Below are positions 12,072-22,838 of a stretch of DNA of 64,000 nt, piece by piece. This DNA comes from Brachypodium distachyon (taxonomy: Eukaryota; Streptophyta; Magnoliopsida; Poales; Poaceae): assembly GCF_000005505.3 (NCBI RefSeq), contig NC_016133.3, positions 37,351,237 through 37,415,236 on the forward strand. Direction: 5' to 3'. Under the pieces are notes generated by a model. That model did no database searches. It was not told the DNA's origin and saw only the letters and a list, made by a program, of their open reading frames with translations. The translations under genes were made by a program, and so were the position numbers. Numbering within the stretch: the stretch's first letter is position 1; every line of letters begins with the position of its first letter.

Positions 12072-15000
12072 TTAATAGAGCCTGCCACGGCACTGCGGAG
12101 AACCACAATGGCAATATTTAACTTTAACCTTACCATTCACATCATGGACATGATCTATTTTGTAGTTATAGTCATAAGTCAGCTCCTGTAGTGGTGAAAT
12201 ATTCTCAGCAGCAAAGAACATGATATGGGGCACTCTTTTGTCGTCATGGTCCCAGAGCACATTCTGTGTGTAGAGGTTAGGTGAACAGCTATGGTTTATG
12301 AATCTTCCAATATTTCCATACTCAGCTGCATCAATTGTGAAGTCTTCATCTTTCATGGTCAGAGAGCGAGGGCCAGAAGAATTCAGACATGGAATAGTTG
12401 ATGCCTCCCCCTTCCAGATATCATAGTTACATCCTATATCAAACATGTATTCGTCATTCGTTCTCTGGTTAGCTTCCTTGCTATGCAAGAGCTCACCAAC
12501 ATACTCACAAATAAAGCTGCCAGAAGCAATGGACCTTAGGGATCTTACACCCCAACCCGTCTTTGATGTCCTGAATACTTCCAGTGATATTTTCATACCA
12601 AGCTGACTGACCCTGTTATGACATGAAGGGGGACACCTACATGATGGACCACACTCAAATATGAGGGGCTTTGCATGGACAACTGCACCGTTGAAGTTAA
12701 ATGGAATCTCTCCTCCGTTCTTCACAACACAAGCGCAGCTAGAAGAATCTGAGCAGCCATCAGTGCAGTCACAACCCTGAGGGTTTCTTTTTGCAGGCAA
12801 GGACGAGCCTTTCATTCTAGTGATGTATTTAAAAGATGCTGGGCGTACATTATCAATGTCATTGATCACACAGATGGGAGTCTTCTCCTTCCCTTGTGAT
12901 ATATCAGATATGCAGAGGCCTGGACGCACTACAGACTTTCTCAACTCTTTAGCAACATGCAGAGGAAGTTCTAGTTGTCCAGGAATCCTTTGTAACCTGT
13001 ACTTGAAGACCCTAGAACCTGGTAGTCCTTCTTGCCAACAATCCACCACATGATAGAGCCCATCATAAGTAAATGTTGAGACTTCTCTGGCCTTCGAATG
13101 ACTGCATTCCTCTTTATTTTGTCCTTTAAAGCCATGAATTACACGGACAGGCGTCTTTGTTTTGATGCAATTCTTCAGTGCAAGGTTCCCACGCTCGAGC
13201 TTTTGATCCTCACTCTCCTTTTTGCCAGCAGGCTTTCCTCCAGAGCCAGTGTATATTACTTCACCTGAGCTCGACAATTTGTCAGGGTAACCTCCAGAAG
13301 CAACAATGCTTATGGCGACAAGAATATCAGTAATATCCTTGGTAGTGTCAATGCCTCCCTGGTATGGGCGGTGAAGACCAACAATGGCCAGCTCTACTCT
13401 GTATAGAAACTCATCACCAATTTCAACACCGGGAACTTCACCCACAATAGGCCCGTGTTTCATAAAGCCCGGCAATTTCCTGATTAGTTTGTCAGCTGCA
13501 AGATCAATTCTACGAACATTCAGCGAACGCTGTTCCACAGCTTGAACTAGAGTCCTGCATATAAACTGAAACCGTCTGCAAATCATTCTGACTTTGCTCC
13601 GAGCATCAGCAGTCTGGCCACCATGTTGCATGTGACGCCATACCGCTGGAACACACGAGGGATCATTGAGGTACATTTCAAGCTTTCCTTCATTAACAGC
13701 TAGCGCTTTCAAAATTTCATCGTCTTCCAAGTGGGAAGCCTTTTTATCCTTCAATTTCTCCTTGCTAAGCAACGCAGATGTAAAGGCAATATTCACTGGA
13801 AGACGTTTACTTTGACCTGGACCATTTACCTTCAACTTCTTCCTGGGACCAAAGGACTCCCTCATAGTGGCAACAGACTCCTTCCCCTTTCCCATGGGAT
13901 AGGGTCTATCCAGATTAGGCAGCGTAGTCTTATGATTGGCTTCAACAGGTAATGGAACTGTTTTTCTAGCTGTGAATGTTACCTTATTTCTCATGCGACC
14001 TTCTCCAAACTTCCCTGCAGCCACATCAACAGATGTTCTTTTGATGGTACAACTTTCAGAACCTCTCTTATTCTGAAGATATTCTCTCGAAAGACCTTCA
14101 GCGGAAGGTTTAGCGGGAACCTTGGCTGAGCTACCTTCGTATTTGTTCATCTCCTTGACATCTTCAGCAACTGGCCACGATGCACCCTTCCCCTTGCGTT
14201 GCAACATGTTCCCATGGATCTTGTCCTCAGAAAAATGCGCCACATACGGTTCCGCAGCAGCAACTGGCGGAACATCGAACTCATGTCTACCAGCTTTAAG
14301 CATGCTACTGGTCACTGTAACTTGGGGCTCATGCAGGACATGTTCAGTTTCTGTAGCAATCTCACCCTCCTCTAGTTCGTGTACCTCTGCTACTCCATCC
14401 AAAGCATTCTTGCTCGCAGCTTCCACGGTGTCCTTGGCACACAGATCAGATTCAGAACGGCGGTCGTCTGTAGCTACCACCTCCTCCAGTGCACCCAAAC
14501 CACCATGAGCAGGCAATGTTTCCAACTGCAAATCCACCTCGCCACTTGCTCTGCTGGCAAGTGGAACCACTACGTCCCTCCCGCAACCAGGAGGGAAGCG
14601 GCGCTTGGCAGATACTATCATCCGCTTCGGTGGTAGCAGTCGAGTTATCGGCGCCGACTCCTTCTTCATCCCCAGTTCACCGCTCCCGTCTGTTTTTTCC
14701 CTGTCTTTCACCACCAAGCTAGCAACTCCTTCTGCCCCATCTAACGATTTCACCACCGCGGCCTCTGGACTATCATGACACCCATCTGACACTGGAGCAC
14801 CGTCACCTGCAGCCGCCACGTTCTCCAGCACACCCAGACCAGCATTGGCGGACGCAGCTTCCAGCAGCAAGCCACCGTCGTCACGGCCAACGCTGCCCGC
14901 GGGACGAGCAGCCGCCGCCTGCTCCAATAAACGAAAATCACCATGCGGAGGAGGTGAAGCTTCCACCCGCAAACCGTCCCCGCCGCCCGCGATCAAAGGC

Positions 15001-15422
15001 GGCGCATCCCTCCCGCAACCGGGCGGAAACCGTCGAATGGCCGACACGGCCCTCCGCTTGGGCGGCGGATGCGCAGCGAGCGCCAACCCCCTCTTCCTCC
15101 CCAGTTCGCCGCCGCCGCTTCCCCTTTCCTCCAGAGAAACCTGGCCGGCCACCAAGCCAGAAACCCCCTCCGCGCTGTCCCCGACCAAACCTCCCGAGAC
15201 CGCCACCGCAATTCCTCCCGCCTCCCCGCGCCCCGCTCCATCACTGCCCCCTTGGTGGCGTCGACCATGGGCTACCTCCGCCTCACCGCGAGCCCGCACG
15301 ACGCTTCCGCCCGCGGCGAGAAGAGGAGGAGGAAGCGCGTCCGTGCATCCGTAGCCGTGTGGCAGACCACCGCGCCTAGCGGGGACGCCCGTCGGCCTCG
15401 GTGGCCGCGCGGCGTGGAACAT
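12072..15422 (-). CDS. SUVH: Histone H3 lysine-9 methyltransferase-type SUVH protein (SUVH1/3 group)
   Basis: A single uninterrupted coding exon of 1116 aa, as is usual for plant SUVH1-type genes. ATG 15422 (MFHAARPPRP) is the first ATG after a probable leader intron; an in-frame ATG at 15527 lies inside that intron. The N-terminal 600 residues are disordered and hold two diverged repeats of a PPKRR...RRFPPGCGRD block. The SRA domain (about 655-805; GLHRPYQGGID, IYTGSGG) reads methylated DNA. Pre-SET is at about 880-938 with the Zn-binding CDCTDGC...CAC...CGPSCRC set. SET is at about 945-1090 (GWGVRS, FINHSCSPN, ELTYDYNY), and post-SET YCHCGSPQCRGRLY ends the protein. All catalytic-core motifs are present, so activity is plausible. 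In Arabidopsis, SUVH proteins write H3K9 methylation or, for SUVH1/3, read DNA methylation and support transcription. A truncated paralogue lies at 28560-31682. Confidence 0.93.
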   Translation of the reverse strand: MFHAARPPRPTGVPARRGGLPHGYGCTDALPPPLLAAGGSVVRARGEAEVAHGRRHQGGSDGAGRGEAGGIAVAVSGGLVGDSAEGVSGLVAGQVSLEERGSGGGELGRKRGLALAAHPPPKRRAVSAIRRFPPGCGRDAPPLIAGGGDGLRVEASPPPHGDFRLLEQAAAARPAGSVGRDDGGLLLEAASANAGLGVLENVAAAGDGAPVSDGCHDSPEAAVVKSLDGAEGVASLVVKDREKTDGSGELGMKKESAPITRLLPPKRMIVSAKRRFPPGCGRDVVVPLASRASGEVDLQLETLPAHGGLGALEEVVATDDRRSESDLCAKDTVEAASKNALDGVAEVHELEEGEIATETEHVLHEPQVTVTSSMLKAGRHEFDVPPVAAAEPYVAHFSEDKIHGNMLQRKGKGASWPVAEDVKEMNKYEGSSAKVPAKPSAEGLSREYLQNKRGSESCTIKRTSVDVAAGKFGEGRMRNKVTFTARKTVPLPVEANHKTTLPNLDRPYPMGKGKESVATMRESFGPRKKLKVNGPGQSKRLPVNIAFTSALLSKEKLKDKKASHLEDDEILKALAVNEGKLEMYLNDPSCVPAVWRHMQHGGQTADARSKVRMICRRFQFICRTLVQAVEQRSLNVRRIDLAADKLIRKLPGFMKHGPIVGEVPGVEIGDEFLYRVELAIVGLHRPYQGGIDTTKDITDILVAISIVASGGYPDKLSSSGEVIYTGSGGKPAGKKESEDQKLERGNLALKNCIKTKTPVRVIHGFKGQNKEECSHSKAREVSTFTYDGLYHVVDCWQEGLPGSRVFKYRLQRIPGQLELPLHVAKELRKSVVRPGLCISDISQGKEKTPICVINDIDNVRPASFKYITRMKGSSLPAKRNPQGCDCTDGCSDSSSCACVVKNGGEIPFNFNGAVVHAKPLIFECGPSCRCPPSCHNRVSQLGMKISLEVFRTSKTGWGVRSLRSIASGSFICEYVGELLHSKEANQRTNDEYMFDIGCNYDIWKGEASTIPCLNSSGPRSLTMKDEDFTIDAAEYGNIGRFINHSCSPNLYTQNVLWDHDDKRVPHIMFFAAENISPLQELTYDYNYKIDHVHDVNGKVKVKYCHCGSPQCRGRLY

Positions 15423-15700
15423 CACCGCACAGAGGTCCGTCCCTTCCGTCGATCGATCCTCGCAGGCACGCGCCTGCAATCTCCGCCACGCAGAAGTACA
15501 GAACCAAACCAAATTAGCAGCCAGCATTACGACGACGCAAAGCGAAGCAGGGCAGAAAGCTCCGGGCACGGTCGGAGTGTGCTCACCCGTCGGCCGTGGG
15601 CAGGGGTGGGTGCGGCGGCGCAACGACAGCGACGAGGACGCCGGGGAGATTGGAGGCGCCTTGGGGTTTTAGCGAGCGAAAATGGCCGAATGGCGTGTGG
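15423..15700 (-). promoter_or_regulatory. SUVH leader with small 5'-UTR intron
   Basis: On the minus strand a donor ACGG|GTGAGC at 15587/15586 and an acceptor GATTGCAG|GCGCG at 15474/15473 define a likely 113 bp intron, 51 bases above ATG 15422. Removing it takes out the upstream ATG at 15527. That is the reason for choosing 15422 as the start. Confidence 0.55.
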
Positions 15701-16229
15701 TTTGTGGGAACGTCCAGGGAGAGAATGCTCTGTATATCAGCCGTGTACCGCTGTCGCTGGACATGGAAACAGCCGGGGTCGGGCTCGGGCTCCGGCTCGG
15801 GCGAGTCCACCGGCTAGCCAACCTGCTCGGTCGGATTCTGGACCAGGATCGGCTCTGACTCGTCTAGCGTGCTCCCGAGTGGGCTCAACGGCTAGCTTTG
15901 CTTTGTACGGACTGGAGCGTGGGCGTGCGTGTGGCGTGACCCAACGACGTGGCCGGTTTTCTTTCCTTCTTTTAATTGGATGGTTTTTATTTCCACAAAC
16001 ACCAGGTAAAACTCGTAGGCCTTACCGATCATTCCACTAACAACCACCACACGGACGTGTCCAAATTACCATACTATGTCACCCATAACTTTGCTTGAAA
16101 CTGCCGTGGTGTCATCTAGAACAGCCATTGCAGAGCCAATTTTGGTCAAAACCTGATTGTCCTAACATAGGACCTCGGGCCACCGGCTGCTCTCCTTCGT
16201 CATCGTCCCGTCATCGCTGGACTTGTCAT
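15700..16229. other. SUVH upstream region
   Basis: GC-rich sequence with a short GGGCTCGGGCTCC-type simple repeat near 15778-15806, then ordinary sequence up to the copia LTR. It probably contains the SUVH promoter. I see no further gene. Confidence 0.4.
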
Positions 16230-16458
16230 TGTTGGAGTCAGAGCCAAACTAGAGAGAGTTAGGAAAACAGGGAGATAGGTTTAGATGCCGTAAGAGGATC
16301 CTCTCCGGTCTGCCTCATATATATATGCACCTCGATGGGTTTAGATAAGCATTACAAAGGGATTACAACAGAAGTTGTTAGGCCTGCCGGATATGCTACA
16401 GTGACCGGCAACAACCTTATCTACACCTAACACTAGTTAGGATTTACATCGGTTAACA
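16230..16458 (-). repeat. 3' LTR of the copia element
   Basis: Read on the minus strand it starts TGTTAACCGATG directly after a polypurine tract (AAGGGGGAA) and ends CTCCAACA, giving the TG...CA ends with short TGTT/AACA inverted termini. Length is 229 bp. A TATATATATGAGGCAG box lies inside. No matching 5' LTR is visible at the other end of the element. Confidence 0.75.
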
Positions 16459-16471
16459 TTCCCCCTTAATG

Positions 16472-19400
16472 TCAACCGGCAATGAGGTTGAGATTGTGCT
16501 TGAGTCGTTCCAACATCTGCTTGGTGGCCAGTTTGGTAAAGACATCAGCGACCTGACCTGCAGTGGAGACATAGCGAACTTCAAGCGCTCCCATGGCAAC
16601 CTTTTCTCTGACAAAATGAAAATCCACTTCTATATGCTTCGTTCTTGCATGGAAAACGGGATTTGCAGAGAGATAGGTAGCCCCAAGATTATCACACCAT
16701 AGTACAGGTGGTCGAGGCTGTGGTACTTGCAGCTCCTTCAAGAGAGACTGGACCCAGATAGCTTCGGTTGTCCCATTGGCAAGGGCTTTATACTCTGCCT
16801 CTGTTGATGAACGAGAAACAGTGGGCTGCTTCCGAGCACTCCATGAAATGAGGTTCGGACCGAAGAACACCACAAAACCCCCTGTTGATTGTCGATCGTC
16901 ACCACACCCTGCCCAATCAGCGTCGGTAAACACACTCAGTACGGTGGAACTCGACTGCTTGATAGATAGCCCGGTGGTGACTGTCCCCTTGACAAAACGC
17001 AAGATGCGCTTCACTGCTTCATAGTGCACATCGGTGGGTTGCGACAGATACTGGCAAACCTTGTTGACAGCATAAGAGAGATCTGGCCGGGTGAGGGTAA
17101 GGTACTGCAACGCCCCCACGGTGCTGCGATAGCGAAAAGAGTCAGCTTCATTCAAAAGGTGGCCAGACTCGTGGGTGAGCTTCTCTTGTGCACACATGGG
17201 AGTAGAAATGGGCTTGCAATTCTCCATATGAGTACGACGAAGAAGGTCAAGAGCATACTTGTGCTGGGTAAGACAGATTCCCCCTGAATTGCGGACCACT
17301 TCGACGCCAAGGAAGTAATTGAGCTCGCCCAGATCTTTGACAAGAAAAGAAGCAGACAGCTGACGCAGAAGAGCAGCCAAGGAAGCTGAAGAGGAGCTGA
17401 CGATGACAATACCATCAACATACACCAACATATACATGGTGATTCCGTCGTGGAAGAAGATGAACAGTGAGGTATCAGCAGCTGAAGTGGTGAACCCCAA
17501 TTGCTGCAGCCGTCACTCAGACGAGAATACCAAGCACGCGGCGACTGCTTAAGGCCATAGAGGGACTTTGTGGAGCTTGCACACATAGTCGGCTCGAGCT
17601 GGATCTTGGAAATCGGGGGTTGCTGCATATATGCTGTCTCAATGAGAACACCATGGAGGAAGGCATTACTTATATCGATTTGTCGAAGATGCCAGCCCCT
17701 GGAGACAGCAAGGGAGAGCACGAGTCGCATGGTGGCTGGTTTGACAACAGGGGAAAAGGTGTCGGAGTAATCAATCCCGTGCTGGTGTGTGAACCCCTTG
17801 GCGACGAGATGAGGTTTAAGTTTGTCCAGCGAACCGTCAGCCTTATACTTGACCTTGAAGACCCACTTGCAGCCGATCACGTTCTGCCCAGGCGGACGAG
17901 GAACAAAGGTCCAGGTCCGATTTTCCTGGAGAGCCGAGAACTCCGCTTCCATGGCAGGGCGCCAGTCGGCGTCATCAAGAGCAGCACGGTAGGAGGTAGG
18001 CTCGGCAAAGAAAGCCCAGTGACGTGGATCGTAGCGCACCGTGCCATCGGTCGGGACCAGCTTTTTGACAATGTTGTTACGAAGCCTGGTCGTGACACAA
18101 GGGGGCGCAGCAGGATCTGGAGGATTTTCTGCCGCAGCTTCCGGCGCGGCAGGATTGTGTGCCGCAGATGATGGCGCGGCAGGATTTTCTGCCGCGGCAG
18201 CCGCAGACGCCTCTGGCGCGGCAGGAGTTGAGGAAGATTCGGAGGTTCCGGAGGCCATGCCAGTTCCAGTACCTGCAGCAGGGGGAACACCACTGGGGGG
18301 ATGGTCAGCAAGGTGAGAAACATCATAGCGTCTCATGTGATCATCAACAATAACCGGCTCGGTCAAAGGAAAAATAGATGCCGGTGTGACCAAGGGAGGG
18401 GCTGGGGATGAAGTAGATGCAAACGGATATACGTCCTCATCAAAGATAACATCACAAGAGATGTAGATGCGCCCACTCTTCCTATCTAGACACTTGTACC
18501 CCTTATGCATGAAACTATAACCGATGAAGGTACATTGTGTTGATCGAAACTCTAGCTTTCGGTTGTTATAAGGACGGAGATTAGGCCAACAAGCACAACC
18601 AAAAGACCGAAGGAAGGTATAGTTAGGGCGCTCATTGAACAGACGAGTGATGGGGGCTGAGTGACCAAGAACCCGTGTAGGCATGCGATTGATTAAGTAG
18701 CATGCGGCTAGGAACGCTTCATCCCAAAAACGAACAGGTAAGGAAGAATGGGCAAGAAGAGCAATGCCAGTTTCAACTAGGTGCCGATGCTTGCGTTCGG
18801 CGATCCCATTTTGTTGAGATGTATGTGGGCATGAGACCCGATGGGAAATTCCCTCTCGAGTGAAATATCGAGACAAACGATGATACTCTCCTCCCCAGTC
18901 AGACTGGATGGCTTTGATTTTAGTGTCTAATTGGCGTTCGGCAAGTTTTTGGAAATTGTAGAAGACTTGTTCTACATCAGATTTACGTTTGAGGAGGTAC
19001 ATCCATTTGAACCTACTGTAATCATCCACAAAACTAACATAATACTTGTAGCCACCAACAGATGTGATGGCTGGCCCCCAAACATCAGAATGAACAAGCT
19101 CGAGGGGAACATGTGACACATGAGATGAATCACGAAAAGGTAATTGGTGCACTTTGGCACGTTGACAAGTATCACAAATACTAGAATTGTTTGATGGTGC
19201 ACCAGCAAATTTATTCTCTCTAAGGATCGAATCTACGATATTCTTGGAAGGATGACCTAATCTCCTATGCCAAAGATCGGATGTGATCTTGGTGCTGGAA
19301 AGAGCACGACGACGGGACACGAACGGGCTTGACTTGAGGCTTGGCACCGGATAGAGACCACCGCGACTCCCACCACGCAACAGAATTGCCCTCGTTGCTG

Positions 19401-19600
19401 GATCCTTCACATAAAAGAGGTTAGGATGTAGTTCGACAAAAACGTCATTATCAGAAGCGATTTTGTTTGCTGAAAGAAGATGCTTGTTGATACGTGGAAC
19501 ATGCAAAATATTGCAAAAATATAATGATTTGGATGAGCCGGAAATTACCGAATGGCGAAAATATAATGGTTTGGATGAGCCGGAAATTACTAAATGACCA
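16472..19600 (-). pseudogene. Copia pol fragment (integrase, reverse transcriptase, RNase H), frameshifted
   Basis: The frame entering at about 19600 gives the GAG-pre-integrase (LWHRRLGHPS, CDTCQRAK), an integrase core (SDVWGPA, FVDDYSRF, IQSDWGGEY, QNGIAERKHR) and the start of RT (WVFKVKYKADGS, KSLYGLKQSPRAWY). Near 17500 the frame changes. The second piece continues with [17 protein letters not shown], then RNase H ([37 protein letters not shown]) and stops at 16472. The RT box reads YVDG where YVDD is expected, so a catalytic aspartate is lost. The N-terminal end carries a 48 bp in-frame tandem duplication (VISGSSK-LYF). Not functional. Confidence 0.88.
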
Positions 19601-19605
19601 ACACG
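19516..19605. repeat. 48 bp tandem duplication at the truncated end of the copia element
   Basis: AATGATTTGGATGAGCCGGA and the bases around it occur twice (second copy AATGGTTTGGATGAGCCGGA) with a 48 bp period. In pol this repeats the residues VISGSSK-LYF. Confidence 0.8.
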
Positions 19606-19610
19606 AGAGA

Positions 19611-20940
19611 GAGACGCAGCGATCAAAACACTGACAAAAAACACTGACAGAAACTAGCAAAAGACGTCAATATATGAAAGACCCGTACCGTCTCTGTTTC
19701 ACGCATTTCATCTCCAATTGACACTAACAACCAAGATCGCCGGCCATGACTGAATACACTCATACACGGACTACCTGAAGAAGAAGACTTAATTAGCTGC
19801 CACTTTAGAAGATCCAAGAATTTGCCAGCACTACTAGTTAACCTACCCAAAATGAAGGCCGGCCATCTGAGCAGATGCAAGGACCTCAAAGTGGACAGAG
19901 GCAGGACTGAAGAGGTAAATATGTACAGGCTGTGCGGTTGCCAAAGCAAGCAATCCTTATCTTCGTTCACGTCAAGGACCTCTTGTCCCAGAACAAGCTA
20001 AGCTAGCGGTACTGGTTGGTACAGTACCAGATACTCCATGTGCCGCTCTTAAACAAAGTTGCTCTTCCTGATAAATACTCCATCCGCGTTCTTCCAAAAG
20101 AAGATGAAACGACCACTTGTTCTGGTTCGAATGACTGTGTAGGTAATATCGTACCCGTACAAAGATTAGAGACAGTAAAGAACACGATTTAGCGAACGTT
20201 TCTAAAAAAAAGCGAATTAGCGAACACTGTTTTTTTTTTGAAACATTTTTTGTAAGACCGAAAACTGTGTTCGCTGCCTTAAAAAAAAAACCTGTGTTTG
20301 ATGGCGCCTCTTGGTGCAGGAGAACCATGAGTATGTTTTAGTGCAAGTTAGTGCAAATTTAAATTAAAACAGCGACAAGTTAACGGAAGGAGTACGTGCA
20401 AAGCGTTGTGTTGATCAGTGATGGTGTGTACAATTCTCTTCGTTGCTTCTCATTAACCGTCCACCACGGACAACTGAATGCACGTAACACAATTCGTTAC
20501 GCGGATGTCCTGCCGCTCGCTCGGGCGGCCGCGAACTAGACGCTTCCCGGTCAGGTGTCGCTCTCGGCTCCAAAACCAGATGGAACATCTCAAGTCGACC
20601 GACTTCACAGTCAACATCCAATGGTCGCCCGAGTCAAACCCGCCGGGGCCGCAAACCACCACGCCTGCGAGGCCCACATGTATATCCTCACCACCAACAG
20701 ACAGCGCCGCGGTCTGGCGGAGACGGCCGGTGAAACCCCTTCTCGCCACGTAGCGGTAGCGCTCGCGACCCTTCTCTCTCTCCCCCCTGACCCGCGACCG
20801 ACCAGAGTCCAGAGCAGAGAACACCAAACCCAAATCGATCAGCCAAGGACGCAGCAGAGCAGCTTGTAGTACTTGCAGCCGGGCCGCGCTCGCATAATCG
20901 CATTGCGTACTTGCGTGGCCGGATCCGTCGGTCGGCGGAG
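19611..20940. other. Interval between copia relic and CFIm25 gene
   Basis: 19611-20400 is AT-rich with A/T homopolymers near 20205-20290 and shows no gene. 20480-20940 is GC-rich and should hold the promoter and 5' UTR of the plus-strand CFIm25 gene. Overlapping frames on both strands there look like composition effects. Confidence 0.45.
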
Positions 20941-22166
20941 ATGGGGCTGGAGATGGAGACGCTTTTGCAGGTGGGAGCAGAGCGGGAAACCGCGGCGGCG
21001 GCGGCGGAGAGAGCGCGGGAGCAGCAGGCGGTGGAGATATACCCGCTGAGCCGCTACTACTTCGGCGCCAGGGACCCGGCCAGCCCCGCCCGCGCCGAGA
21101 CCGCCGCCGACCGCGCGCTCCGCCTCAAGGCCAAGTAAGTGATTCTTGTCTCCTCTTGGTTTGGTTTGGTAGGTTAGGTAGGTGCGGCCGATTGGCTGGT
21201 GCTTAATGGCGTCCTCCGTTACGTGCTGCGCCTGTAGCTTCGCGGCTCACGGGCTCCGGACCTGCGTCCATGGCGTGCTCCTGGTGGAGCTGCTGGGCCG
21301 CCCGCACCTGCTGCTGCTGCAAGCCAGGAACTCCTCCTTCCTGCTCCCCGGAGGCCGCCTCAGGCCTGGAGAGCAAGGTACTACTACTACTACGTTTTCA
21401 ACAAACTAAACATGCGTTAATTCTCGCCAGCTGAAGGAAACAGATTCTCAAATTGACTGACTGTACATGCTCCAGATGTTCAAGGGCTGAGACGCAAGCT
21501 TTCGAGCAAGCTATCGGCTGACGGCCACCAACAAGAGGACTACGGATGGCAGGTACATGCAGCAAGGTGTTAACAACATTGCAGTGAGATTTAATTACTG
21601 TACTGCGCCATTATAGACTACTAGACGTCGAATATTGATCCGTAAAATTCTCATCTCCTACGCCTTAGATTGGAGAGTGCATTGGGATGTGCTGGAGATC
21701 CGACTTCGAGTCCGGACCATTTCCGTATCTGCCTCCGAACACTCGTGCGCCTAAGGTGAGAGCACACTCATCGTTCCAACATATCTTACCTATGAGTAAC
21801 TCATCATCGTTGTAAATTTAATGGTGGTGAGCAAAAAAAAACAAAACAGATGGATGACTGGTGAGCTAATATTCTTTTTTTGTGAAGGAATGCACAAAGA
21901 TGTTCTTGATTCGGCTGCCAATGTCTCGCCGGTTCATCGTTCCAAGGAACCTGAAGCTGCTAGCCGTGCCTCTGTCCCAGATTCATGACAATGCCCAGGT
22001 TTTGTTGGATGCTTCGATAAGAATTGACAAAGTAACATACTCCGGAGTTGTTATTCTTCTCATCTTCTGCTAACCATTGTCGTAATTTATACAGGTGTAT
22101 GGTCCAATCATATCTGGAATTCCGAATCTGCTATCCAAGTTCTCCTTAAACGTTGTGCGTGACTGA
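20941..22166 (+). CDS. CFIS2: Pre-mRNA cleavage factor Im 25 kDa subunit (NUDT21/CPSF5 family)
   Basis: Six exons: 20941-21134, 21238-21377, 21476-21552, 21669-21755, 21888-21998 and 22095-22166. All introns are GT-AG and the phases agree, giving 226 aa. The protein is the RNA-binding subunit of cleavage factor Im, which binds UGUA upstream of poly(A) sites in the nucleus and guides 3'-end choice. Diagnostic stretches are VEIYPLSRYYFG near the N terminus, the Nudix-fold block LLPGGRLRPGEQ, WQIGECIGMCWR, PKECTKMFLIRLPMSRRF and the end LLSKFSLNVVRD. The Nudix box lacks the glutamates needed for hydrolysis, as known for this family, so it binds RNA without cutting nucleotides. An Ala/Glu-rich insert (ETAAAAAERAREQQA) after MGLEMETLLQVG lengthens the N terminus. 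The resemblance is closer to the CFIS2-type plant paralogue; the paralogue call is tentative. Confidence 0.93.
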
Positions 22167-22559
22167 GAGATGCTTCCTATGCATGGTGGTCATAGGACAG
22201 TACACAGACAATACCAGATAAAACTATTTGTACTTGCCAGCAGCTTGGTATCTTCTGTTTTCAGTTCTTTTTCTGGCGGTGTACTTGTGTATTATTGTTG
22301 TACATTTTTGGCATGTAAAGTTGTGAAGTTTTTGTACATAAAAACATGATTTTGGCATGTAATTAATATCGGTTTGAAACTCGGTGGGCTGTCTGTCAAC
22401 GACACATCTTCAAAACGCAGCAGCATGTTGATCTCGCAGACAGACCACTAAAATCAAAAGCTATTCTTCACTAGGCGCACCATGCATACTTGTAATATTT
22501 CAACAACGAAGTAAAATCTGGTAAATATGACCACCTTTAATATTGTGCTTTACATAGTT
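22167..22559. other. 3' flank of the CFIm25 gene
   Basis: AT-rich sequence with TGTA- and TTGT-rich tracts, as expected for a 3' UTR and poly(A) region (the stretch around 22260-22380 is the best candidate). The right part, from about 22500, weakly resembles intron 9 of the aminopeptidase gene and may be the left edge of the pseudogene fragment. Confidence 0.4.
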
Positions 22560-22838
22560 CTTGGCTTATATCTAATGTTTAAGATGCAGAGTATCAAGAG
22601 GCTGTGAAGACATCTTATGATGTTAAATTAATGAAGAAACGAAAAAATATAAACATGTCAGGATTCAGGACTGGCGTTCTACAATTGCAGCAAAGCTGCG
22701 GGAATCTGAAAACGAAATACTGGACGACTGAAGAGAATAAGATTTTGAGTAACTTTTCACAGCCAAGTATTAACCTGAAAACACTGAAGCAAGGTAGTTG
22801 CAACATAAAAATGAGAGAAGATGCTTTACACGAGGAAG
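22560..22838 (-). pseudogene. Aminopeptidase M1 pseudogene fragment: intron 9 and 3' end of exon 9
   Basis: This stretch aligns with the intact aminopeptidase gene at about 40010-40200. Shared blocks include ATAAACATG-CAGG-TTCA, TCTACAAT-GCAGCA, ATACTGGAC-ACTGAAG and the splice junction AACCTGAAAAC. The copy then continues into a diverged exon 9 (AGGTAG, AATGA-AGAAG). It stops where the LINE begins at about 22838. The 89-codon open frame across it on the plus strand is therefore an accident. Confidence 0.72.

Larger units (their letters stand above)
16230..19610 (-). mobile_element. Ty1/copia retrotransposon, 5'-truncated
   Basis: Minus-strand element with 3' LTR, polypurine tract and most of pol. 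Gag, protease and the 5' LTR are missing, so the copy is a 5'-deleted relic inserted between SUVH and the CFIm25 gene. The order pre-integrase, integrase, RT, RNase H is that of copia rather than gypsy elements. Confidence 0.88.

Noticed and set aside
14845..16040. Plus-strand frames of up to 323 codons opposite the SUVH N terminus
   Set aside because: They are antisense shadows of the GC-rich SUVH coding and leader sequence, with Pro/Arg-rich composition and no domain.
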